A stretch of DNA of 64,000 bases, from contig NZ_JAWQUO010000019.1 of NCBI RefSeq assembly GCF_033446605.1, positions 1 through 64,000 of the forward strand. The letters run 5' to 3'. Each line of letters starts with the position of its first letter. Position 1 is the first letter of the stretch. Below are positions 16,638 to 24,736 of the stretch, piece by piece. Origin of the DNA: Iodobacter sp025352645. GTDB taxonomy: Bacteria > Pseudomonadota > Gammaproteobacteria > Burkholderiales > Chitinibacteraceae. The position numbers and the translations under genes are program-made. A model generated the notes under the pieces. The model saw nothing but the letters and a program-made list of their open reading frames with translations, did not search any database and was not told the origin of the DNA.

Positions 16638-18236
16638 ATGCGATTGAAACAGCTCGGATATATTCTCGCTACGGCGTGTGCTTTGAATGCAGGGGCTGCA
16701 ATGGCCGCCGGCAAAACTTTGATTTTTTGTTCTGAAGGTAGCCCAGCCGGCTTTGATCCGGTGCGTTATACCTCTGGCACGGATTTTGATGCCTCTGCTG
16801 AGCCTGTTTTCAATCGCTTGGTGCAATTTAAACAAGGCTCTACTCAAATTGAGCCAGGTTTAGCAGAAAAGTGGGAAGTATCGGCTGATGGCCTGACTTA
16901 CACTTTTAACTTGCGTAAAGGCGTGAAATTCCACACCACGCCTTTCTTTAAGCCGACTCGTGACTTTAATGCTGATGATGTGGCGTTTACTTTTCAGCGC
17001 ATGACGGATAAAAATCTACCGTTTAACAAGGCCGCACCTTCAGATTTCCCATATGTATCTGATATGAGCCTTGATACCAATATTGTGGGTATCGAAAAAG
17101 TAGACGCTTATACCATCCGTTTAAAACTGAAAGCAGTGGATGCGGCCTTCTTGCAAAATATCGCCATGTCTTTTGCCTCTGTTTACTCGGCTGAATACGC
17201 AGATAGCCTGCTGAAGAGCGGCAAAACGGCGCAGCTAAATACCATGCCTATCGGTACTGGCCCATTTATTTTCAAAAGCTATCAAAAAGACAGCAATATT
17301 CGCTTTGATGCCAATCCAGAATACTGGAAGAAAGGCGAAGTAAAACTGGATAAGTTAATTTTTGCGATTACCCCAGATGCTTCTGTGCGTTACCAAAAGC
17401 TGCAAAAGGGTGAATGCCATGTGATGGTTTATCCAAAGCCAGCTGATCTGAAAGCCATGCAAGAAAACAAAAGTTTATCCGTGCCTTCACAAGCCGGTTT
17501 CAATCTTGGCTATTTGGCTTACAACGTTCAGCACAAACCACTGGATAAATTAGAAGTTCGCCAAGCGCTGGATATGGCTATTAATAAGAAAGCCATTATC
17601 GAAGCGGTTTACCAAGGTGCGGGCCAGTCTGCCACTAACCCAATGCCACCTACTCAGTGGTCTTACAATAAAAAGCTAAAAGATGCGGCTTATGATCCGG
17701 TTAAAGCGAAGGCGCTGCTGAAAAAAGCGGGCATTGCAGAAGGCACTGAGATCACGCTATGGGCCATGCCAGTACAGCGCCCTTACAACCCAAATGCCAA
17801 ACTGATGGCTGAAATGATCCAAGCGGATTGGGCTAAAGTGGGCGTGAAAGGCAAGATCACCACTTACGAGTGGGGCGAGTACCTGAAGCGCGGCAAGGCG
17901 GGTGAGCACGATGCAATCTTGGTCGGTTGGACTGGTGACAATGGCGATCCTGATAACTGGCTAGGCGTGAATTTGGCTTGCGCTTCGGTAGAAGGCAATA
18001 ACTACGCTAAGTGGTGCAATAAAGAGTTTGACGAGATGGTCGTAAAAGCGCGCACTATTACTAATCAAGCCGAACGCACTAAGCTGTACGAAAAAGCACA
18101 GGAAGTCTTTAAGCGTGAGCTGCCTTGGACAACCGTTGCACACTCCACCGTTTACGTGCCACTGCGTAAAGAAGTGCAAGGCTTCAAAATCAGCCCATTT
18201 GGTCTGACTTCTTTCTCTGGCGTGAGTCTGAAATAA
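16638..18236 (+). CDS. dppA: Dipeptide ABC transporter periplasmic binding protein
   Basis: A 532-residue family 5 solute-binding protein. GGGAGA precedes the ATG at 16638, and the signal peptide ends GAAMAAG. The mature start KTLIFCSEGSPAGFDPVRYTSGTDFDA is characteristic of DppA, and the internal VRQALDMAINKKAII-type segment (here EVRQALDMAINKKAII) is the family signature. It captures dipeptides in the periplasm for the DppBC channel; in some bacteria it also binds haem or 5-aminolevulinate. It is the first gene of dppABCDF and is separated from dppB by a hairpin that may limit read-through, giving more binding protein than permease. Confidence 0.92.
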   Translation: MRLKQLGYILATACALNAGAAMAAGKTLIFCSEGSPAGFDPVRYTSGTDFDASAEPVFNRLVQFKQGSTQIEPGLAEKWEVSADGLTYTFNLRKGVKFHTTPFFKPTRDFNADDVAFTFQRMTDKNLPFNKAAPSDFPYVSDMSLDTNIVGIEKVDAYTIRLKLKAVDAAFLQNIAMSFASVYSAEYADSLLKSGKTAQLNTMPIGTGPFIFKSYQKDSNIRFDANPEYWKKGEVKLDKLIFAITPDASVRYQKLQKGECHVMVYPKPADLKAMQENKSLSVPSQAGFNLGYLAYNVQHKPLDKLEVRQALDMAINKKAIIEAVYQGAGQSATNPMPPTQWSYNKKLKDAAYDPVKAKALLKKAGIAEGTEITLWAMPVQRPYNPNAKLMAEMIQADWAKVGVKGKITTYEWGEYLKRGKAGEHDAILVGWTGDNGDPDNWLGVNLACASVEGNNYAKWCNKEFDEMVVKARTITNQAERTKLYEKAQEVFKRELPWTTVAHSTVYVPLRKEVQGFKISPFGLTSFSGVSLK

Positions 18237-18254
18237 CTATTTGATCTTCCATAG

Positions 18255-18285
18255 AACGGCCGCTGCGATTCGGGCGGCCGTTTTT
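18255..18285 (+). terminator. Terminator-like hairpin between dppA and dppB
   Basis: ACGGCCG (18256-18262) pairs with CGGCCGT (18275-18281), followed by a T run. Attenuating hairpins after the binding-protein gene are common in ABC operons. A 135-bp gap to dppB leaves room for a second promoter. Confidence 0.85.
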
Positions 18286-18420
18286 GCGTAGTGCTTTTGT
18301 GTATGTTGATGTCATTGGCCTTTGCAGTTGCTGTTTTTGTGCTGAAGGTGTGTTTACGTAGCTAAAGTTTTTTATGTTTTTCGCAGCTAAAACTGCCGTG
18401 CGCCGTATGGAGAAATATCC

Positions 18421-19431
18421 ATGTTTAGTTTTATTTTTCGCCGCTTAAGCGTCACGATTCCCACTTTTTTGGGCATCACCGTTTTAGCGTTTGCGCTGAT
18501 TCACATGATTCCGGGCGATCCGGTTTTGGTGATGGTGGGTGAGCGTCGTTTAGACCCAGAATTTTATCGCCAAGCCCTGATTCGGCTTGGTTTAGATCAG
18601 CCTTTATATGTGCAGTACTGGCAATATCTGCTGAAAGTATTGCATGGTGATCTAGGTTTTTCTTTGGTGACGCATGAGCCTGTGATTAGGGATTTTTGGG
18701 CGCTGTTTCCTGCCACATTTGAGCTTTCAATGTGTGCCATGTTGTTTGCTACGGTAACGGGGCTTGCCGCAGGGATTGTGGCAGCAACGCGTCGCGGCAC
18801 CGCGATCGACCATGCCGTAATGGGTACGGCCTTAACTGGCTATTCAATGCCGATTTTCTGGTGGGGCTTGCTGCTGATTATGCTGTTCTCGGTGCAGCTA
18901 GGCTGGACACCGGTTTCGGGCCGTTTAGATTTGGAATTTGATATCCCGCGCGTGACTGGCTTGATGCTGATTGATACGCTGATTTCAGGTGAAGAAGGTG
19001 CGTTTAAATCTGCTGTGATGCATCTGATCTTGCCAACCATCGTATTGGGTACCATCCCAATGGCAGTGATTGCACGCATGACGCGCTCGTCCATGCTAGA
19101 AGTGCTACGCGAAGAATATATCCGTACAGCCCGGGCCAAGGGTCTTTCTAAAACGCGAATTGTCTTGGTACACGCATTAAGAAATGCGCTGATGCCCGTG
19201 GTGACCGTGATTGGTTTACAGGTAGGCACCATGCTGGCTGGTGCCGTACTGACAGAGAGCATTTTCTCTTGGCCGGGTATTGGTAAATGGCTGATTGATT
19301 CGATTTCACGCCGTGATTATCCGGTGGTGCAGGGCGGTATTTTATTGATCGCTACGCTGATTATTATTGTTAACCTAGTGGTTGATGTGCTGTACGGCAT
19401 TATCAATCCACGTATTCGCCATGCGAGGTAA
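18421..19431 (+). CDS. dppB: Dipeptide ABC transporter permease DppB
   Basis: A 336-residue inner-membrane permease of the OppB/DppB family: N-terminal helix MFSFIFRRLSVTIPTFLGIT, GDPVLVM, then the periplasmic part and a six-helix core. The cytoplasmic coupling motif EAA is seen as RTARAKGLSKTRIVLVHALRNA (listed in two parts: EYIRTARAKGLS and HALRNALMPV). It pairs with DppC to form the channel. Normal family length. dppC starts two bases after its stop. Confidence 0.93.
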   Translation: MFSFIFRRLSVTIPTFLGITVLAFALIHMIPGDPVLVMVGERRLDPEFYRQALIRLGLDQPLYVQYWQYLLKVLHGDLGFSLVTHEPVIRDFWALFPATFELSMCAMLFATVTGLAAGIVAATRRGTAIDHAVMGTALTGYSMPIFWWGLLLIMLFSVQLGWTPVSGRLDLEFDIPRVTGLMLIDTLISGEEGAFKSAVMHLILPTIVLGTIPMAVIARMTRSSMLEVLREEYIRTARAKGLSKTRIVLVHALRNALMPVVTVIGLQVGTMLAGAVLTESIFSWPGIGKWLIDSISRRDYPVVQGGILLIATLIIIVNLVVDVLYGIINPRIRHAR

Positions 19432-19433
19432 GT

Positions 19434-20345
19434 ATGTCGAACATTAAGTCTTTGGCCGCAGCTGAGCCCCTTTATAGCTATCCATCACCACTCAAAGAAT
19501 TTTGGCAAAGCTTTAGCGCCAATCGTGGTGCTTTGGTTTCATTTATCTTTTTTATGCTGTTGGTTGTGGCCGCTTTACTTGCTCCTTGGCTCGCGCCACA
19601 CGCGCCTAGCGAGCAGTATCGTGAGTTCTTTTTAACGCCTCCTGCATGGCAAACCGGTGGCTCTTGGCAGTTTTTTTTAGGAACCGATGAAGTAGGCCGA
19701 GATATTCTTAGCCGCCTGCTGCACGGTGCAAGGCTGAGCTTATTAATTGGCTTGATCTCGGTAACGATGTCGCTATTGCCGGGGATTGTGTTGGGGATGA
19801 TTGCCGCTTTTTACCCTAACTTTATTGGCACCTCCATCATGCGCGCGATGGATGTAATGATGGCACTGCCTTCATTACTCTTAGCCGTGGCAATTGTGGC
19901 CGTGCTAGGGCCGGGGCTGCTGAATACGATTTTGGCGATTTCCGTGGTGAGCTTGCCATCTTATGTAAGGCTGGCGCGGGCTTCTGCCATGGGCGAGTTA
20001 TCAAAAGATTATGTGATCGCATCTCGCCTATCGGGTGCGAGCAAGTTGCGCCTGATGTTTAACACCGTGCTGCCCAATTGTATGGCACCGCTGATTGTGC
20101 AAGCAACGCTGGGCTTTTCTGCCGCTATTCTGGATGCCGCTGCCTTGGGCTTCTTGGGCCTTGGCGCACAGCCGCCTTTGCCTGAGTGGGGCACGATGCT
20201 GGCCTCTGCCCGTGATTACATCGAGCGCGCTTGGTGGGTAGTGACTATGCCAGGGGTAACGATCTTAATCACCGTGCTGGCGCTCAATCTAATGGGCGAT
20301 GGCCTGCGCGACGCGCTAGACCCAAAACTGAAAAAGCTAGCTTAA
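19434..20345 (+). CDS. dppC: Dipeptide ABC transporter permease DppC
   Basis: A 303-residue partner permease. It has a cytoplasmic N-terminus, the OppC-type first helix, then GTDEVGRDILSRLLHGARLSL (residues about 82-102), which is the DppC/OppC signature, and the EAA-type loop VIASRLSGASKLRLMF. The C-terminus GDGLRDALDPKLKKLA is typical. It lies 2 bp after dppB and is followed by a palindromic repeat before dppD. Confidence 0.93.
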   Translation: MSNIKSLAAAEPLYSYPSPLKEFWQSFSANRGALVSFIFFMLLVVAALLAPWLAPHAPSEQYREFFLTPPAWQTGGSWQFFLGTDEVGRDILSRLLHGARLSLLIGLISVTMSLLPGIVLGMIAAFYPNFIGTSIMRAMDVMMALPSLLLAVAIVAVLGPGLLNTILAISVVSLPSYVRLARASAMGELSKDYVIASRLSGASKLRLMFNTVLPNCMAPLIVQATLGFSAAILDAAALGFLGLGAQPPLPEWGTMLASARDYIERAWWVVTMPGVTILITVLALNLMGDGLRDALDPKLKKLA

Positions 20346-20354
20346 GGCTGCATT

Positions 20355-20437
20355 GTAGGGTGGGCAGGATTTTCTGCCCACGCGGCGCAAGGTGCGCCAT
20401 ACCGCGTGGGCAAGATAAAACGCCTTGCCCACCCTAC
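20355..20437. repeat. Palindromic repeat of the GTAGGGTGGGC family inside the dpp operon
   Basis: Left end GTAGGGTGGGCAGGATTT and right end CTTGCCCACCCTAC are inverse at their outer 11-12 bp, with an internal pair CCCACGCGG and CCGCGTGGG and a GCGCAAGGTGCGC centre. It occupies the whole dppC-dppD gap. In the mRNA it would fold as a long hairpin and may protect the upstream transcript or lower ATPase expression. Confidence 0.75.
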
Positions 20438-20472
20438 TCAAGACAGACCTTTTTAAAGGCTTGGAGAAAATA

Positions 20473-21453
20473 ATGAGTTTATTAGATATAAAAAACCTCT
20501 CCGTTGCGTTTGGTTCGGTTGATAAGCCTTTTCGGGCGGTAGAAAGCGTTGATTTCTCGATTAATCGTGGCGAGATCGTCGGGATTGTGGGCGAGTCAGG
20601 CTCGGGTAAAAGCGTCACCATGCTTGCCTTGATGGGCTTGATCGATGCACCGGGCCGAGTAACGGCGGATGAATTGTCTTTTGAAGGCAAAGACCTGCTG
20701 AATATGAAGGCCAACGATAAGCGCAAAATCATCGGCAAAGATATCGCCATGATTTTTCAGGACGCTTTATCTAGCCTCAACCCTGCCTATACCGTTGGCT
20801 ATCAGTTGATGGAAACCTTGCGTCAGCATGAAGGCTTGAAGGGTGCTACGGCGCGCAAGCGTGCGCTGGAGCTGTTAGAAATGGTAGAGATCCCAGACGC
20901 TAAATCTCGGCTTGATGCTTATCCGCATCAATTATCTGGCGGGATGAGCCAGCGGGTGATGATCGCTATGGCGATTGCCTGTAAGCCGCGCTTACTGATC
21001 GCTGATGAGCCAACCACGGCGCTAGATGTAACCGTGCAAGCACAGATTATGGAGCTGTTAGTTAATCTGCAAAAGCAGCACGATATGGCACTGATCCTTA
21101 TCACTCACGATTTGGCAGTGATTGCCGAAGTAGCGCAGCGCGTGGTGGTGATGTATGCAGGCCAGGTGGCAGAAACCAGCCCTGTGCCGGCGATCTTTGA
21201 TTATCCTCGCCACCCTTACACGCAAGCTTTGCTCAGCTCCATTCCAGAGCACAGCAAGGGCGCACATCGCTTAGCGACTTTGCCAGGCGTAGTGCCGGGG
21301 CAATACGATAGGCCAGTAGGATGTTTGCTTTCGCCACGCTGCCCCTATGTACAAGAATCCTGTAAAACCAAACGTCCGGCGATTACCGCAGTGGGTGCTG
21401 GCACCGTGCGCTGCATTACACCACTGGATGAAGCGGGGAGACCACAAGCATGA
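20473..21453 (+). CDS. dppD: Dipeptide ABC transporter ATP-binding subunit DppD
   Basis: A 326-residue ABC ATPase. The ATG at 20473 follows TTGGAG, whereas an in-frame ATG further upstream lies inside the palindromic repeat. Walker A GESGSGKS (about residues 40-47), signature LSGGMSQRVMIAMA, Walker B LLIADEPTTALD and the H-loop THD are all present. The C-terminal oligopeptide-transporter extension carries CLLSPRCPYVQESC, the cysteine motif seen in DppD/OppD proteins that hold an iron-sulfur cluster. The stop overlaps dppF (ATGA). Confidence 0.92.
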   Translation: MSLLDIKNLSVAFGSVDKPFRAVESVDFSINRGEIVGIVGESGSGKSVTMLALMGLIDAPGRVTADELSFEGKDLLNMKANDKRKIIGKDIAMIFQDALSSLNPAYTVGYQLMETLRQHEGLKGATARKRALELLEMVEIPDAKSRLDAYPHQLSGGMSQRVMIAMAIACKPRLLIADEPTTALDVTVQAQIMELLVNLQKQHDMALILITHDLAVIAEVAQRVVVMYAGQVAETSPVPAIFDYPRHPYTQALLSSIPEHSKGAHRLATLPGVVPGQYDRPVGCLLSPRCPYVQESCKTKRPAITAVGAGTVRCITPLDEAGRPQA

Positions 21454-22433
21454 GCGACTTAATCCAACCTATCCTAGTCGCCAGCGAATTATCGCGTCAC
21501 TACTACGTATCGCGCGGCTTTATGAAGCCTGCTGCCACGGTGAAAGCACTCAATAGCGTGAGCTTTAGTCTGCAGCCTAAAAAAACACTGGCGGTGGTGG
21601 GCGAATCGGGCTGCGGTAAATCAACCCTAGCACGCCAGCTCACTTTGATTGAAGAGCTTACCTCTGGGCAGTTGCAAATTGCCGGTGTGGATACCGTGGG
21701 GGCTTCGGCCGCTGATTTAAAAATCCTGCGCCCTAAAGTGCAGATGGTGTTTCAAAACCCATACGCTTCTTTAAACCCACGTAAACAAATTGGCACCATG
21801 CTGGCCGAACCGCTGCTGCTGAATACCTCGCTGAGCGCCGCAGAACGCGAAGAAAAAGTACGCGCCATGATGACCCGCGTGGGCCTGCGCCCAGAGCATT
21901 ATCACCGCTATCCGCATATGTTTTCTGGTGGCCAGCGCCAGCGTATTGCCGTGGCCCGCGCCATGATGCTTACCCCTAGCGTAGTGGTGGCCGATGAGCC
22001 AACTTCGGCGCTGGATGTATCGATTCAGGCGCAGATTTTAAATCTGTTTATGGATCTACAAGACGAGCTGGGTATTGCTTACGTGTTTATTAGCCACAAC
22101 CTATCGGTGGTTGAACACGTGGCTGACGATGTGCTGGTAATGTACTTTGGCGTAGGCGTAGAGCATGGCCCGAAAGATGTGCTGTTTGATCGGCCACTAC
22201 ATCCCTACACCCGAGCATTGATGTCGGCAACACCAGCGATCCGCGCTGAAGATCGTGGCTCTAAAGTCAAATTACTGGGTGAGCTGCCTTCACCGCTCAA
22301 CCCGCCAACAGGCTGCGCCTTCAACACCCGCTGCCCCTTTGCCACCGACCATTGCCGCAAAGAAGTACCCAAACTGCGCCCAATCGAAGGCCGCTTAGTG
22401 GCTTGCCACCGCGTGGAAGAAATTACAGTTTGA
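21450..22433 (+). CDS. dppF: Dipeptide ABC transporter ATP-binding subunit DppF
   Basis: A 327-residue ABC ATPase that forms the heterodimer with DppD. Walker A VVGESGCGKSTLA, signature FSGGQRQRIAVARA, Walker B VVVADEPTSALD and the C-terminal GCAFNTRCPFATDHC cysteine segment are visible. The start overlaps the dppD stop by four bases (ATGA). Last gene of the operon, ended by a large terminator hairpin. Confidence 0.92.
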   Translation: MSDLIQPILVASELSRHYYVSRGFMKPAATVKALNSVSFSLQPKKTLAVVGESGCGKSTLARQLTLIEELTSGQLQIAGVDTVGASAADLKILRPKVQMVFQNPYASLNPRKQIGTMLAEPLLLNTSLSAAEREEKVRAMMTRVGLRPEHYHRYPHMFSGGQRQRIAVARAMMLTPSVVVADEPTSALDVSIQAQILNLFMDLQDELGIAYVFISHNLSVVEHVADDVLVMYFGVGVEHGPKDVLFDRPLHPYTRALMSATPAIRAEDRGSKVKLLGELPSPLNPPTGCAFNTRCPFATDHCRKEVPKLRPIEGRLVACHRVEEITV

Positions 22434-22466
22434 TGGAATGCGCGTGGGCAACGCCCGCGACCCATA

Positions 22467-22512
22467 ACAATACGCCGCCATACCCATATTGGGATGGCGG
22501 CGTATTGTTTTG
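22467..22512 (+). terminator. Strong terminator of the dpp operon
   Basis: ACAATACGCCGCCAT (22467-22481) pairs with ATGGCGGCGTATTGT at 22494-22508, extended by CCC/GGG at the top, followed by TTT. It isolates the next gene pair from dpp transcription. Confidence 0.93.
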
Positions 22513-22596
22513 CGGTGAGTCTAAAGGGGTTAGCTTGATTTACTTTCCTTTTGATTTCATCAGCTTTGGCTTGTGGTGGAGCGCTCAATTATCTAC

Positions 22597-22635
22597 AATT
22601 ATCAAAAAATCATAATTTATGAAATATTGATAATT
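22597..22635. promoter_or_regulatory. 39-bp AT-rich dyad just upstream of the ATPase gene (operator candidate)
   Basis: Outer arms AATTATCAA (22597-22605) and TTGATAATT (22627-22635) are perfect inverses, and the centre TCATAATTTATGA (22610-22622) is itself a perfect palindrome on the same axis. The site ends immediately before AAAGG (22636-22640), the ribosome-binding site of the ATPase gene. It could bind a dimeric regulator or fold over the start site in mRNA. Confidence 0.65.
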
Positions 22636-22648
22636 AAAGGTAATAGTG

Positions 22649-23779
22649 ATGAAAATCTACAGCTATAGACGCCCAAAAGTGGCAGAGATGTATTGCGATG
22701 CGCTCCAAGGGGATAGCTTGGTAGATAAAAGATCTGGCTTATTTCTAACAGCAAAGCGCAGGGTTGGAAAAACCACTTTTTTACGTGAAGATTTGCTGCC
22801 AGAGGCAAAACAGCGAGGTTGGCTGGCTGTTTACATTGATTTATGGTCGGATCGATCTCGGGATCCTGCGGAGCTGATCGCCGATGTGGTGAAAGAGACG
22901 ATCTATCAGGAGTCAGGAGCCGTGGCTAAGGCAGCTAAATCAACCGGCCTCAGTAAATTTAGTGTTGCTGGGTTTTCTTTTGATTTTCAGGCCATTGGCT
23001 TGCCTGAAGGGATGACACTATTTCAAGGATTGCAGCTCCTTTACCAACTCACCAAAAAACCAATTCTTTTAGTTGTTGATGAAGCTCAGCACGCCTTGAT
23101 TAGTAAAGAAGGTGAGGCCAGTATGTTTGCCTTAAAAGCAGCTCGCGATGGCATGAACAATAGCAATGATGCGCCCAAACTTATGCTGGTTTTTACTGGA
23201 TCAAATCGCGATAAGTTGGCTCATTTGGTGATGAGCAGCAAAATGCCATTTTTTGGCTCAAGTGTGATGGATTTTCCAATGTTGAATCGTGAGTTTACCG
23301 ATGGATATACCGCGCACATTAATAAGAGTTTGGCTTCGGATAATCAGCTAGATCCAAATGCCGTTTGGGATGCCTTTCAATTAGTGGGCTATCGACCTGA
23401 GTTTTTACGCAGTATTATTAGTGATGTTGCTTTGGAGATGCAGTCTGCTCCTGACTTGAATCAAAAAATTCAAGCGGGTGGCACTTTATTACAAAGTAGA
23501 ATTTGGGCTGAAATTGAAAATGAATACACATCTCTTTCGGCATTACAGCAGGCGATTATTCGGGTGATGTCGGTTCAGCATGGCCAATTTAGCCCATTCA
23601 GTGCCAGCTCAATGGCTGAATATGGTGCGGTAGCTCAAGGCCTATCAACAGGGTCTATTCAGACGGCTTTGGATGCCTTACGAGAGCGTGGCATTGTATG
23701 GAAGGAGTCGCGCGGTGCCTATGAATTGGAAGATGAATCATGGAATACATGGCTTAAGATGAAAAATATCGTTCATTAA
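22649..23779 (+). CDS. AAA-family ATPase with C-terminal winged-helix-like region
   Basis: A 376-residue STAND/AAA-type ATPase of the kind that begins with a short lead and a P-loop. The Walker A is SGLFLTAKRRVGKTTF (Lys41-Thr42; the first Gly of GxxxxGK is replaced), Walker B LLVVDEAQHA (Asp144-Glu145), then a sensor-like VFTGSNRDKL. The last 100 residues (TSLSALQQAIIRVMSV and ALDALRERGIVWKESRGAYEL) look like a winged helix. There is no signal or membrane segment. AAAGG precedes ATG 22649. A GNAT acetyltransferase follows 17 bp later, so the two form an operon behind a 39-bp dyad. The biological role is unknown. Confidence 0.75.
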   Translation: MKIYSYRRPKVAEMYCDALQGDSLVDKRSGLFLTAKRRVGKTTFLREDLLPEAKQRGWLAVYIDLWSDRSRDPAELIADVVKETIYQESGAVAKAAKSTGLSKFSVAGFSFDFQAIGLPEGMTLFQGLQLLYQLTKKPILLVVDEAQHALISKEGEASMFALKAARDGMNNSNDAPKLMLVFTGSNRDKLAHLVMSSKMPFFGSSVMDFPMLNREFTDGYTAHINKSLASDNQLDPNAVWDAFQLVGYRPEFLRSIISDVALEMQSAPDLNQKIQAGGTLLQSRIWAEIENEYTSLSALQQAIIRVMSVQHGQFSPFSASSMAEYGAVAQGLSTGSIQTALDALRERGIVWKESRGAYELEDESWNTWLKMKNIVH

Positions 23780-23796
23780 TTTACTGGATTTCTCTA

Positions 23797-24582
23797 ATGC
23801 CAATAAATAGCCAATCTACATGCCTTGAGTTAAAACAGCATAGCTTGGCCTTTTGGCAATCGGCCCTAGGGCTAACAAATGCAGAAATGCTTAGCTCTAA
23901 GCACGCAATTAGCCATGCTGGGCATTATTTATCCAAATCAGGCGAGCAGTCTATTTTCCATTTTACGCATTTAGCCAATGGTAAACAGGTGCTTGCACTA
24001 CCCGAGAAAACGCTGCCACTGCTTGCTTCAATCGATTTAAATAAAAATCGCATGTTGATTGATGCCGCAATTCTAGCGGCAGGGTTTGTAGAGCAATATC
24101 GTGATATTGACTATTACCCGAAATCCAACAATCAAATCAATTCGTTTAAGTGCATAAGTAATAGTATTCAATGTCTAAATTCAAGCTCGCTGCTATTTAA
24201 AGAATTACTACCTGATTTTTTACGTCAGCAAACAGCAGAAGATCTTGATGTTTTAGATTTGGAAGATGACGAGGCCGTTGCCCTTGTGGCGGATGGTGCA
24301 ATACAGGCCATTGCCCGTTATGTGCCATTAAAACTATCGCCTTTAATTGCGGACATCACGGTTTTAGTGAACCCAGGTGCACGACAAGGGGCACTGGCGA
24401 CTACGGTGGTATCGCGCCTTTGCGAGCTTATTCTTAGCCGTGGCTTAATTCCCAGATATCGAGTTGCCCATGATCACTCTGCAAGTATTAAAGTCGCAGA
24501 AAAATTGGGTTTTACACCCCAATTTACCATTACGGCTTGGCGGATTAAGGCTGGGGATTCACCTTCCAACATAAATGCTTAA
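23797..24582 (+). CDS. GNAT-family acetyltransferase partner of the ATPase
   Basis: A 261-residue protein whose C-terminal third is a GNAT fold: LIADITVLVNPGARQGALATTVVSRL gives the strand-4/acetyl-CoA loop (key residues Asn-Pro-Gly-Ala-Arg-Gln-Gly), followed by RVAHDHSASIKVAEKLGF, the classical end of GNAT domains. The N-terminal 140 residues are less clear and may be a degenerate first GNAT lobe. An acidic stretch EDLDVLDLEDDEAVAL lies between. The acceptor is unknown. It follows the ATPase gene closely and has no terminator before it, so it is probably co-expressed. Confidence 0.75.
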   Translation: MPINSQSTCLELKQHSLAFWQSALGLTNAEMLSSKHAISHAGHYLSKSGEQSIFHFTHLANGKQVLALPEKTLPLLASIDLNKNRMLIDAAILAAGFVEQYRDIDYYPKSNNQINSFKCISNSIQCLNSSSLLFKELLPDFLRQQTAEDLDVLDLEDDEAVALVADGAIQAIARYVPLKLSPLIADITVLVNPGARQGALATTVVSRLCELILSRGLIPRYRVAHDHSASIKVAEKLGFTPQFTITAWRIKAGDSPSNINA

Positions 24583-24621
24583 GTATGAGGCCCGAGGCTC
24601 GTTTTCTTCTATGTACTCATG

Positions 24622-24652
24622 CGCGTGGGCACAAAGACGTGCCCACCCTACA
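24622..24652. repeat. Short palindromic repeat (GTGGGCAC family)
   Basis: GTGGGCAC-AAAGAC-GTGCCCAC at 24625-24646 followed by CCTAC. A single-hairpin member of the family, between the GNAT and rhlE genes, possibly serving as a terminator. Confidence 0.7.
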
Positions 24653-24736
24653 TTGCATCCTGTCCTATCCACAAGGACAGCTCCCGCCATCTCGCTTATA
24701 CTTCGCACCCGTCAGAAATATTATCTAAGGCCCATC

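Noticed and set aside
22649..24582. Reading the ATPase-GNAT pair as a known toxin-antitoxin system
   Set aside because: The GNAT protein lacks the short size of TacT-type toxins and the ATPase is not a DUF1778-type antitoxin; no known pair fits, so function is left open.
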